Below, piece after piece: positions 1 to 5,234 of a stretch of DNA of 10,449 bases. The notes under the pieces are model-generated. The model was given only the letters and a program-made list of their open reading frames with translations. It did no database searches and had not been told where the DNA came from. The stretch is from positions 1-10,449 of the forward strand of contig JALWQP010000171.1 in the NCBI GenBank assembly GCA_027083045.1, written 5' to 3'. The stretch is from Desulfurococcales archaeon. GTDB taxonomy: Archaea; Thermoproteota; Thermoprotei_A; Sulfolobales; Desulfurococcaceae. The translations under genes and the position numbers were made by a program. Every line of letters starts with the position of its first letter. Positions within the stretch are counted from its first letter, which is position 1.

Positions 1-302
1 TTGCCGGGCCGGCTCAGTGGGAGATTATAGAGTTTGAACATGTTTTCGCCATACCTATGGATAACGTTTTTCTCGAGTTCATCCGGTAGATTGACTATGC
101 CTATTGCTTTGAATGGGCATTTTCTAACGCAAATCCCGCACCCTATACATGTGCCTTCGTGTATTATTACATGACGCCCATCATTGGATAATTCAATCGC
201 TGTGCCTCGGCGACTCTTGTTTATTGGGCAGAAGCGTATGCATTCCAAGCCACATTTATTAGGTTTACAATATTCTCTGTCAACCACGGCTATTCTTGTC
301 AT
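1..302 (-). CDS. rli1: ABCE1 / Rli1 ribosome-recycling ATPase (N-terminal part only, runs off the window)
   Basis: Only the first 100 codons are present; the two ABC ATPase domains lie beyond base 1. Reading leftward from an ATG at 302-300 the protein begins MTRIAVVDREYCKPNKCG. Two [4Fe-4S] motifs follow: a CX4CX3CX3CP set starting at residue 12, and a second set reading CIGCGICVRKCPF at about residues 52-64. Next come a segment resembling the family signature (VNLPDELE) and HRYGENMFKLYNLP, typical of ABCE1 just before its first nucleotide-binding domain. ABCE1 splits 70S ribosomes after termination with aPelota and aIF1A-type partners in the cytoplasm; that role is family knowledge. The start is supported by a TATA element some 20-25 bases upstream, implying a leaderless mRNA. 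Identification is firm; nothing can be said about the ATPase sites. Confidence 0.95.
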   Translation of the reverse strand, partial: MTRIAVVDREYCKPNKCGLECIRFCPINKSRRGTAIELSNDGRHVIIHEGTCIGCGICVRKCPFKAIGIVNLPDELEKNVIHRYGENMFKLYNLPLSRPG

Positions 303-315
303 TGATATCAGCCCA

Positions 316-327
316 CTATATATAATA
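316..327 (-). promoter_or_regulatory. TATA box for rli1, leaderless arrangement
   Basis: On the minus strand an AT-only run (ATATTATATATAG) sits about 15-27 bases before the rli1 ATG at 302. Archaeal transcription starts about 25 bases downstream of the TATA box, so the transcript should begin at or next to the start codon. No Shine-Dalgarno sequence lies between them, which agrees with a leaderless message. Confidence 0.55.
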
Positions 328-401
328 TCTAGGCAAAGCTTAGAGTCGTTCACCAATTCAATCCAGTCAATTCAAGAAAACCGAGAATCTAGTTATTAAA
401 G

Positions 402-410
402 GATATTTTA
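402..410 (+). promoter_or_regulatory. TATA-like box upstream of the candidate C/D guide RNA
   Basis: GATATTTTA at 402-410 predicts a start site near 430, just before the C box at 435. No protein gene on this strand could use it, so it supports the RNA gene. It is AT-rich sequence in an AT-rich spacer, so the call is moderate. Confidence 0.35.
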
Positions 411-429
411 GTAGAGTAATTTATGCCGA

Positions 430-500
430 ACTAAATGATGATTGGTGACGGCACAGAGGCCTTAACGGCTAATGACGATTTCGGGTGAGGTGCTGATAAC
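430..500 (+). ncRNA. Candidate C/D box guide sRNA (2'-O-methylation guide)
   Basis: The spacer between the TFS-like gene and rli1 shows the order expected of an archaeal C/D sRNA. A perfect C box (ATGATGA) lies at 435-441. A C'-like box (TGACGA) lies at 473-478. A perfect D box (CTGA) lies at 493-496, 14 bases after C'. A degenerate D' (CAGA, 454-457) sits 12 bases after C, the usual guide spacing. Between D' and C' a small GCC/GGC hairpin can form (459-469). A TATA-like box lies about 25 bases before the predicted 5' end, and a T5 run at 506-510 could end the transcript. Weak points: D' is imperfect, the D'-C' linker is long, and the terminal stem is weak. Such RNAs assemble with L7Ae, Nop5 and fibrillarin. 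The D-guide just before CTGA ends in GGGTGAGGTG; its target is unproven. Confidence 0.5.
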
Positions 501-508
501 ATGTCTTT

Positions 509-793
509 TTAATCCTCGCCGCCCTCCTCTTCCTGAAACGTTTCAAGAAATACTTCGTAGTATTCCCTAAGAATTTCTCTCTCTTCTGGAGAAAGGGCAA
601 GGCGTTTAGCTTCTGTGGCTTTTGAAGTTATAACTCTTTTATCTTCTTCAACTTGGTACTTCATTCTATAGGATTCCGCCGCTTTTTTATCGGCCCTGAT
701 CGTGTAGCCGCATCTGAGGCATCTAAGATATACCTGCTTGTCTTTCTTGACTGGAACCATTGGTCCACCGCATCTGGGACAAAATCTGACCAT
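509..793 (-). CDS. TFS / RNA polymerase subunit M-like protein with a single N-terminal zinc ribbon
   Basis: From the ATG at 793 the protein is 94 residues and starts MVRFCPRCGGPMVP. Cysteines 5, 8, 25 and 28 (CPRCG ... CLRCGY) form a zinc ribbon like the N-terminal ribbon of archaeal TFS, the TFIIS/Rpb9 relative that helps RNA polymerase cleave backtracked RNA. A normal TFS is about 110 residues with a second C-terminal ribbon whose acidic Asp-Glu pair enters the polymerase; here the second half is instead a charged, helix-like stretch ending QEEEGGED, with no further Cys. It may bind polymerase but cannot supply the known cleavage residues. I chose Met 5 of the longest frame (ATG at 805) because family members carry the first Cys about four residues after Met and because GGGGA lies before it. 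A TATA-like run lies at 847-854. The specific job is not known. Confidence 0.8.
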   Translation of the reverse strand: MVRFCPRCGGPMVPVKKDKQVYLRCLRCGYTIRADKKAAESYRMKYQVEEDKRVITSKATEAKRLALSPEEREILREYYEVFLETFQEEEGGED

Positions 794-805
794 ATCTGTC
801 CCCAT

Positions 806-956
806 TAACTGTTAATCTTTTACTAAGGGTTACGCATATGGATTGTAATATATGGGTTATTAAAAATTGTCTATCAACAAGAACCTTACTATATATAGGA
901 GACGGCCTTTTTGATATAACCATATATTTTAATATCATTTAGGAGCCAATTCCATT
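806..956. promoter_or_regulatory. Divergent promoter spacer between the TFS-like gene and the Glu/Trp mini-gene
   Basis: This AT-rich spacer contains no convincing gene. On the minus strand CATATATTA (847-855) can serve the TFS-like gene, giving a leader of roughly 20-30 bases. On the plus strand CTATATATAGG (near 890-899) and ATATATTTTA (922-931) are TATA candidates for the mini-gene; the second predicts a start near 951. A purine-rich AGGAG lies at 941-945. Confidence 0.4.
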
Positions 957-983
957 ATGGGCCAACAGATACGCGGGGGATAA
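957..983 (+). other. Possible eight-codon upstream ORF (MGQQIRGG) before the Glu/Trp mini-gene
   Basis: ATG at 957-959 reads MGQQIRGG and stops at TAA 981-983, three bases before the ATG of the next mini-gene at 987. A TATA box at 922-931 predicts transcription starting about 951-957, so this ATG could be read leaderless; if the message starts further upstream, AGGAG at 941-945 could serve as its ribosome site. Its last codons (GGG GGA TAA) double as the GGGGGAT ribosome site of the next gene, which would couple the two. An ORF this short can occur by chance, so this is a suggestion only. Confidence 0.25.
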
Positions 984-986
984 TTC

Positions 987-1079
987 ATGGTGATATACTT
1001 CGAGGAAGAATGGTGGGAAGAAGAAGAGGAAGAATGGGAAGAAGAAGAGGAATGGTGGGAAGAAGAGGAAGAATGGTAA
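987..1079 (+). CDS. 30-residue Glu/Trp-rich peptide with heptad-spaced Trp, function unknown
   Basis: The frame from ATG 987 to TAA 1077-1079 encodes MVIYF followed by 25 residues that are only Glu or Trp: 19 Glu and 6 Trp in all. Trp occupies residues 9, 10, 17, 23, 24 and 30. Positions 3, 10, 17, 24 are Ile, Trp, Trp, Trp, and positions 2, 9, 23, 30 are Val, Trp, Trp, Trp, so two adjacent heptad registers are hydrophobic with one exception (Glu 16). A helix would carry a Trp stripe on a strongly anionic body; there is no Lys or Arg. GGGGGAT (975-981) is a plausible ribosome site and a TATA box lies at 922-931; TTTTTAC follows the stop. I recognise no family. The alternative is a non-coding GA-rich tract, since GGAAG-type repeats read in this frame must give Glu and Trp. 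Against that are the ATG, stop, ribosome site and heptad order. Confidence 0.5.
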   Translation: MVIYFEEEWWEEEEEEWEEEEEWWEEEEEW

Positions 1080-1093
1080 TTTTTACTGGGCCC

Positions 1094-1621
1094 TCATACT
1101 AATCTTAGATAATTATTTACGTTTTTTACAAGATGCACTGACTCAATAGACGGGTTGAGCTGTGCATCTTCACTGCATTTATCGGGTAGGATTATGCGGT
1201 CTTGAAGAGAGATCATAAAGTATTTTGAGTTAGAGCGGACATACTCCTCTCTTAATCTATTAATAATATCACCTAGCTGTCGTTCGCCCGTTATTAGCAT
1301 AGATAGGAGGAGCCCCTTATTTCTAAATTTATTGTATAGGTTTTTCCGGTATATGTGTATAATTTCATAACTAATTATACCAAATACTATTTGCCAAACA
1401 GATTTTATCATAGTAAAAGGTATGATTGCTATGGGATGAGATGGGGAGATATCTAGTTCTTTTAGTTCTTCATCGATAGTCTTTCTTGTCCCATTGCATA
1501 CATAGATGTATGCCTTGATCTCTTTATCCATGTAATTGATTAAGATTCTACTTCCTCGAAGCTCGATATTAATTGGAAGATATGATGTGTTATTAGATGC
1601 TTCGATTTTATTCAATTTCAA
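1094..1621 (-). CDS. Divergent Cgi121-like protein (possible KEOPS subunit)
   Basis: The 175-residue product shows no obvious signal peptide. Its best clue is residues 69-122: a helical region beginning FTMIKSVWQIVFGIISYEII and then GLLLSMLITGERQLGDIINRL. This resembles the Cgi121 core, where a helix that binds the kinase Bud32 is followed by a pattern like LLYxxGxRQIxxAI. Cgi121 is the KEOPS subunit that recruits tRNA for t6A37 synthesis in the cytoplasm. The match is from memory of the family pattern and the remainder is too divergent to align by eye. The start is TTG at 1621-1619 with AAGGTTAG just before it; TTG at 1615 is an alternative. It follows eS17 by about 24 bases on the same strand and is probably co-transcribed. 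It converges on the Glu/Trp mini-gene, whose opposite strand is pyrimidine-rich and might help end this transcript. Confidence 0.5.
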   Translation of the reverse strand: MKLNKIEASNNTSYLPINIELRGSRILINYMDKEIKAYIYVCNGTRKTIDEELKELDISPSHPIAIIPFTMIKSVWQIVFGIISYEIIHIYRKNLYNKFRNKGLLLSMLITGERQLGDIINRLREEYVRSNSKYFMISLQDRIILPDKCSEDAQLNPSIESVHLVKNVNNYLRLV

Positions 1622-1645
1622 CTAACCTTGATATGCTAAAATATG

Positions 1646-1858
1646 TTAAGAAACTGTACGTGCTTCACGCTTAAGTCTTATATTGACTAGATGCGTTATA
1701 TAGCCTGCTATCTGGTTTCTCACACGCTTTGATCTTGTTATAACGAGCTGACTAACTACTTTCTTGTTATGCTCAAAATCATTTGTGAATACATCAGGAT
1801 ATTTTTCAAAGAGCTCCCTAGCGGTTCTCTTGATCATTTTCGTTCTTACTTTACCCAT
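1646..1858 (-). CDS. rps17e: Ribosomal protein eS17 (S17e)
   Basis: The product has 70 residues starting [20 protein letters not shown] and containing [30 protein letters not shown]: the standard archaeal/eukaryotic eS17 pattern at normal archaeal length. It is a small-subunit protein of the ribosome head. A GTG at 1870 would add four residues, but the minus-strand sequence GGTGATA (about 1861-1867) is an ideal ribosome site placed right before the ATG at 1858-1856, so I take the ATG. The basic C-terminus (LKREARTVS) is normal for an rRNA-binding protein. It heads a two-gene unit with the Cgi121-like gene and is divergent from the thermosome gene. Confidence 0.95.
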   Translation of the reverse strand: MGKVRTKMIKRTARELFEKYPDVFTNDFEHNKKVVSQLVITRSKRVRNQIAGYITHLVNIRLKREARTVS

Positions 1859-1891
1859 TCCTATCACCACTTAGGCACTGTTGATTTTGAA

Positions 1892-1912
1892 TGATATATG
1901 TGGTTTTAAAAT
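1892..1912 (-). promoter_or_regulatory. Promoter region of rps17e with two TATA candidates
   Basis: On the minus strand TTTTAAAACC (near 1903-1912) and CATATATCAT (1892-1900) are both at workable distances, predicting starts near 1882 or 1871. Either gives a short leader that still contains the GGTGATA ribosome site. Confidence 0.4.
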
Positions 1913-1938
1913 TATTGTTTTTCCTTGCGAGAGTTAAC

Positions 1939-1947
1939 TTTATATAG
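1939..1947 (+). promoter_or_regulatory. TATA box of the thermosome gene
   Basis: TTTATATAG at 1939-1947 is a textbook crenarchaeal TATA box. Counting about 25 bases on predicts transcription starting at about 1967-1969, giving a leader of roughly 47 bases with the ribosome site AGGTGATC at 2004-2011. A strong promoter is expected for this abundant chaperonin. Confidence 0.6.
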
Positions 1948-1967
1948 AAGCACATTTATGTGGTATA

Positions 1968-2009
1968 ATGGCAAAAGAGGTAATACATAACCATTACAAG
2001 CTTAGGTGA
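1968..2009 (+). other. Possible leaderless 13-codon upstream ORF in the thermosome leader
   Basis: ATG 1968-1970 reads [13 protein letters not shown] and ends at TGA 2007-2009. The TATA box at 1939-1947 predicts the transcript's 5' end at this ATG, so it could be translated leaderless. Its stop lies inside the AGGTGATC ribosome site of the thermosome gene, so translating it would place a terminating ribosome on that site. A chance ORF of 13 codons is not rare; the coincidences of the start with the predicted TSS and of the stop with the ribosome site are what make it notable. Confidence 0.3.
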
Positions 2010-2011
2010 TC
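2004..2011 (+). promoter_or_regulatory. Strong ribosome-binding site that fixes the thermosome start
   Basis: AGGTGATC is fully complementary to the 3' end expected of crenarchaeal 16S rRNA (GATCACCT) and precedes ATG 2015 by three bases. It rules out the in-frame GTG at 2006, which lies inside the site. The stop codon of the possible leader ORF (2007-2009) also lies inside it. Confidence 0.7.
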
Positions 2012-2014
2012 ACA

Positions 2015-3652
2015 ATGGTAGTTGAGCCTATGGGAATACCTGTACTAATACTCAAGGAAGGCACCAAGAGAACCGTGGGGAGAGAAGCCCTAAGAACAAA
2101 CATAATGGCTGTAAGGGCCATTTCAGAAACCCTAAGAACAACTTACGGCCCGAAAGGAATGGACAAAATGCTTGTAGATGCTCTAGGAGATGTAACAATA
2201 ACCAATGATGGTGCAACAATTCTCGACAAAATGGAGGTTCAACATCCAGCGGCTAAAATGCTAGTACAGATTGCAAAGGGTCAGGATGAAGAAGTCGGCG
2301 ACGGAACTAAGACCGCTGTAATATTCGCTGGCGAACTACTGAGGCATGCCGAGGAGCTTCTAGATAAAAACATACACCCAACAGTCATAGTCAGCGGTTA
2401 TAGGAAAGCGCTTGACGAAGCACTCGAGTATCTCTACGAGATCGCGGAGCCCATAGACATAAACGATGAGGAAACCCTCAAGAAGATCGCTAAGACCAGC
2501 CTCACAAGCAAAGCTGTACACGACGCAAGAGAATATTTCGCAGAACTAGCCGTTAAGGCCGTTAAACAGATCGTTGAGAAAAGAGGCGACAAATACTACA
2601 TCGACCTAGACAACGTACAGATCATAAAGAAGTATGGCGGCAGCCTAGTTGACTCGATGCTAGTATACGGTGTAGTTCTTGACAAGGAAGTAGTTCATCC
2701 AGGTATGCCTAGAAAAGTTGAAAACGCCAAGATAGCATTAATTGATGCACCACTAGAGATAGAAAAGCCCGAGATCGATGCAGAGATCAGAATAACCGAC
2801 CCTTCACAGCTAAAAGCATTCCTAGAGCAGGAGGAGGAAATCCTCAAGAAGATGGTTGAGAAGATTGCTTCGACTGGTGCTAATGTTGTGATTTGTCAGA
2901 AGGGTATTGATGAGGTTGCCCAGCACTTCCTCGCCAAGAAAGGAATACTAGCAGTAAGAAGAGTAAAGAGAAGCGACATGGAAAAACTAGAAAGAGCAAC
3001 AGGAGGAAGAATAGTAAGCAACATCGATGACCTAAGGCCTGAAGATCTCGGCGAAGCAAAGCTTGTTGAGGAGAGAAAAGTTGGAGAAGACAAGATGGTG
3101 TTCATCGAGGGATGCAAGAACCCCAAAGCAGTAAGCATAGTGATACGTGGAGGACTAGAGAGACTAGTCGATGAGGCTGAGAGAAGCCTACGAGATGCTC
3201 TAGCAGCCGTTGCAGATGCGATCAAGGACGGTAAGATCGTTGCAGGGGGAGGAGCCGTTGAGACTGAGCTAGCAAAACATCTCAGAAAATTCGCAAAGAC
3301 CGTTGGAGGCAAGGAGCAGCTGGCAATTGAGGCTTTTGCAAAGGCACTAGAAGGATTGGTCATGGCGCTATCTGAGAACGCTGGACTAGACCCAGTTGAG
3401 ATAATAATGAAGCTAAGGGCAGCTCACGAAACACCAGAGGGTAAGTGGACAGGTGTCAATGTATTCACAGGAGATCTTGCCAATATGATGGAGCTAGGCG
3501 TAATCGAGCCAGTAAGCATAAAAGCTAACGCGCTAAAGGCAGGAACAGAGGCTGCAACAATAATTCTAAGAATCGACGACATTATTGCGGCAAGTAAGGT
3601 CGAAAAACCCGAAGAGACCGGAAAGAGCGGTGAAGAGAGAGAAGAAGAGTAA
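2015..3652 (+). CDS. Thermosome subunit (group II chaperonin, TF55/CCT family)
   Basis: The 545-residue product folds proteins in an ATP-driven double-ring cage with a built-in lid. Visible equatorial motifs are [24 protein letters not shown] and the ATP loop [15 protein letters not shown] (GDGTKT at residues 95-100). The intermediate/apical part contains [20 protein letters not shown] and [17 protein letters not shown], and the C-terminal equatorial half has [17 protein letters not shown]. It ends in an acidic tail ([16 protein letters not shown]) and lacks the Gly-Gly-Met repeat of some subunits. I chose ATG 2015 because AGGTGATC (2004-2011) stands directly before it; a GTG at 2006 overlaps that site and is unlikely. 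Crenarchaea usually carry two or three paralogs and I cannot say which (alpha, beta or gamma) this is. Codon use shifts abruptly between 2855 and 2917. It converges on the HerA-like gene, with five bases between the stops. Confidence 0.97.
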   Translation: MVVEPMGIPVLILKEGTKRTVGREALRTNIMAVRAISETLRTTYGPKGMDKMLVDALGDVTITNDGATILDKMEVQHPAAKMLVQIAKGQDEEVGDGTKTAVIFAGELLRHAEELLDKNIHPTVIVSGYRKALDEALEYLYEIAEPIDINDEETLKKIAKTSLTSKAVHDAREYFAELAVKAVKQIVEKRGDKYYIDLDNVQIIKKYGGSLVDSMLVYGVVLDKEVVHPGMPRKVENAKIALIDAPLEIEKPEIDAEIRITDPSQLKAFLEQEEEILKKMVEKIASTGANVVICQKGIDEVAQHFLAKKGILAVRRVKRSDMEKLERATGGRIVSNIDDLRPEDLGEAKLVEERKVGEDKMVFIEGCKNPKAVSIVIRGGLERLVDEAERSLRDALAAVADAIKDGKIVAGGGAVETELAKHLRKFAKTVGGKEQLAIEAFAKALEGLVMALSENAGLDPVEIIMKLRAAHETPEGKWTGVNVFTGDLANMMELGVIEPVSIKANALKAGTEAATIILRIDDIIAASKVEKPEETGKSGEEREEE

Positions 3653-3657
3653 GATCC

Positions 3658-4728
3658 TCAAAGTTTTTCGGGTAAATCCCCTATTTTAACCAACAACGGC
3701 TTTTTATAATTGGGAAGAGTTACAACAGCTTCCCCCGGTTCGAGATAAGGAATCACACCAATGATTTCTCTATCCAACACAAGCGATCTAGATATAATCT
3801 CTAAGTCCACGGATGATTTTATCGAGTGAATTATCTTGGATGCAGTGTTCTTCATAATATCATCACTAAGTCCGCTGGGAGACTGAGACACTACTATAAC
3901 ACCAACACCGAACTTACGTATCTCTGATAACATACGTGTAATTATTTCTAGAGAACTACTATTCTTCATAAGATTATGTGCTTCTTCGATCACAAGTATA
4001 GTGTCGTGCATACTACTCCTTAAAGCATAGTCGAAAACGTAACGAATAATGAATGTAGCGTAAATTCTCTTAATCCTAGTCTCCCGTATCATACTTAGAT
4101 CTACAACATAAGTAGTCCTATTCTTGAATAGTTTGAGAAAGTCTTTGGTCCCTGCAAAGAGCCTATAATTATCACCGTATACCAGCGGAGCGAGTCTTCT
4201 TAACAATGCGTATTTTACTTCTCTCAACCACTTAGCATTCTCGGTATCCATTTCTTCGATTAGTCTATATAGTTTCCTGATATCGATACTTGAAGCAATA
4301 TTCGATTTTTCAATTATTTTCTGGAGAACGTATGCTTGGGGATCTGTTAGCCCTAGTACATCGTATAGTGTTTCTATCCATGATAATGTTTTAATATCAA
4401 CGATATTAATGGGGGCATTATAAGGGTCTACACAAACATGTTTCTTCAAAAGTGATCTGTACTCGCCATGCCAGTCCAGGATTATTATCCTATATTTGTG
4501 TGGATAGGCGTGTTGTAATGAGTTAATAATAAATGCCGTTGTCCTAGTCTTGCCCGAACCAGTTGCTCCTACTATGAGAATATGCCTAAATAGTATATCA
4601 ATCGGCATTACAATAAGTGGCTCCTGCTTACAGCCCAGGGCCTTTCCTAGAACTATTTCATTATTCCCCATGCGATTCTCAATACTTCTACTAATAAGTT
4701 GTGTAGGGTATCTAATACTTGCCCGCAT
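3658..4728 (-). CDS. Compact HerA-like (DUF87) P-loop ATPase
   Basis: The 356-residue protein belongs to the HerA/FtsK ATPase superfamily. Residues 46-61 (LFRHILIVGATGSGKT) contain Walker A; IIILDWHGEY (81-90) is the typical HerA segment after it; ILVIEEAHNLM (244-254) is Walker B with two Glu; IVVSQSPSGLSDDIMKNTASKIIHSI (278-303) matches the HerA sensor region. HerA proper is about 500 residues with an N-terminal barrel and works with NurA in DNA end resection; here only some 45 residues precede Walker A, so the barrel is absent or rudimentary, and no nurA is adjacent. It may be a HerA paralog with another partner. The frame stays open upstream of ATG 4728 to about 4836 (including KGFAVVDL) but has no standard start codon there; TGATC just before the ATG is a weak ribosome site. 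It lies 53 bases after the unknown gene on the same strand. Confidence 0.85.
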   Translation of the reverse strand: MRASIRYPTQLISRSIENRMGNNEIVLGKALGCKQEPLIVMPIDILFRHILIVGATGSGKTRTTAFIINSLQHAYPHKYRIIILDWHGEYRSLLKKHVCVDPYNAPINIVDIKTLSWIETLYDVLGLTDPQAYVLQKIIEKSNIASSIDIRKLYRLIEEMDTENAKWLREVKYALLRRLAPLVYGDNYRLFAGTKDFLKLFKNRTTYVVDLSMIRETRIKRIYATFIIRYVFDYALRSSMHDTILVIEEAHNLMKNSSSLEIITRMLSEIRKFGVGVIVVSQSPSGLSDDIMKNTASKIIHSIKSSVDLEIISRSLVLDREIIGVIPYLEPGEAVVTLPNYKKPLLVKIGDLPEKL

Positions 4729-4781
4729 AAGATCAACTACAGCAAATCCCTTTATTTGATCGTATCTTCTCCTAAAGAGCC

Positions 4782-5120
4782 TTAGAAAAAATTTTGCGAC
4801 ACAGGAAGTTCTAACTTTACTGTCTTGCCATAATTATTTAGACGATTACAAGTGATCGTGGTAAATCTGCTCTTGATATAGTCTACTAGTAGTTCCGATT
4901 CTCTATATGCTATCTCAGGCATTCCTCGAATTACTATTACAACGCCCTTATCCTTTCCTTTCCTCTTACTATAAGATACAATATAGTATTCTAAATCCTT
5001 GTTTTTGGCTGTCCGGAGAGCTATATACTGCTGTAGCTCGAGAAGCTCTTCGAATACCTTGTCATCAGTAGAATCATCGTACCTAAGCAGTTCGACCAAT
5101 ATAGTAGCCTCGTGTTTCAA
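4782..5120 (-). CDS. Small protein of unknown function between Rpo8 and the HerA-like ATPase
   Basis: I do not recognise this family. With the TTG start at 5120 the product has 112 residues beginning MKHEATILVELLRYDDSTDD; an ATG at 5183 would give 133. It contains a helical Glu/Leu-rich segment (DKVFEELLELQQYIALRT), a beta-like stretch GVVIVIRGMPEIAYRESELL and a C-terminus LELPVSQNFF. There are no membrane segments or zinc motifs. I prefer the later start because TATTTAAG on the minus strand (5173-5180) looks like a TATA box overlapping the upstream ATG, which would put the transcript start near 5150, and AGGGGTGG (5124-5131) is a good ribosome site before the TTG. Alternating strands and helices suggest a small alpha/beta fold. 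It lies between rpo8 and the HerA-like gene on one strand; a shared function is not shown. Confidence 0.65.
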   Translation of the reverse strand: MKHEATILVELLRYDDSTDDKVFEELLELQQYIALRTAKNKDLEYYIVSYSKRKGKDKGVVIVIRGMPEIAYRESELLVDYIKSRFTTITCNRLNNYGKTVKLELPVSQNFF

Positions 5121-5172
5121 TGCCACCCCTTTATAATTGGCTCCCTGATTTAGAAGGATTATTCTACATATG

Positions 5173-5181
5173 CTTAAATAC
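5173..5181 (-). promoter_or_regulatory. TATA box of the small unknown gene, part of an 11-bp direct repeat
   Basis: ATGTATTTAAG (minus strand) occurs at 5183-5173 and again, exactly, at 5244-5234, 61 bases apart. The copy at 5173-5181 is well placed for a start near 5150. The other covers the rpo8 stop codon and could be a second, upstream promoter or chance. Confidence 0.4.
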
Positions 5182-5234
5182 ATATTCAGAAATGGAGTAA
5201 TTTTGTACTAAGAAAGTGTATTCTTGTATTATAC

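Noticed and set aside
184..399. Plus-strand frame of 71 codons over the rli1 start
   Set aside because: It lies opposite the clear ferredoxin-like ABCE1 domain and its promoter; no conserved features.
501..512. GAGGTG ribosome-like site followed by ATG TCT TTT TAA
   Set aside because: The frame encodes only three residues; the GAGGTG is better explained as part of the guide before the D box of the candidate sRNA.
723..938. Minus-strand frame of 71 codons over the promoter spacer and the TFS-like gene
   Set aside because: It overlaps a zinc ribbon gene in another frame, shows no motif, and its upstream half is promoter-like AT-rich DNA.
2896..3363. Open frame of 155 codons antisense to the thermosome gene
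   Set aside because: It is Ser/Ala/Leu-rich without domain character, as expected opposite a Glu/Lys/Ala-rich gene; it has no ribosome site and the sense gene is certain.
4729..4836. In-frame upstream extension of the HerA-like gene
   Set aside because: The frame is open and reads plausibly (KGFAVVDL) but has no ATG, GTG or TTG; kept as a note under the gene instead of extending it.
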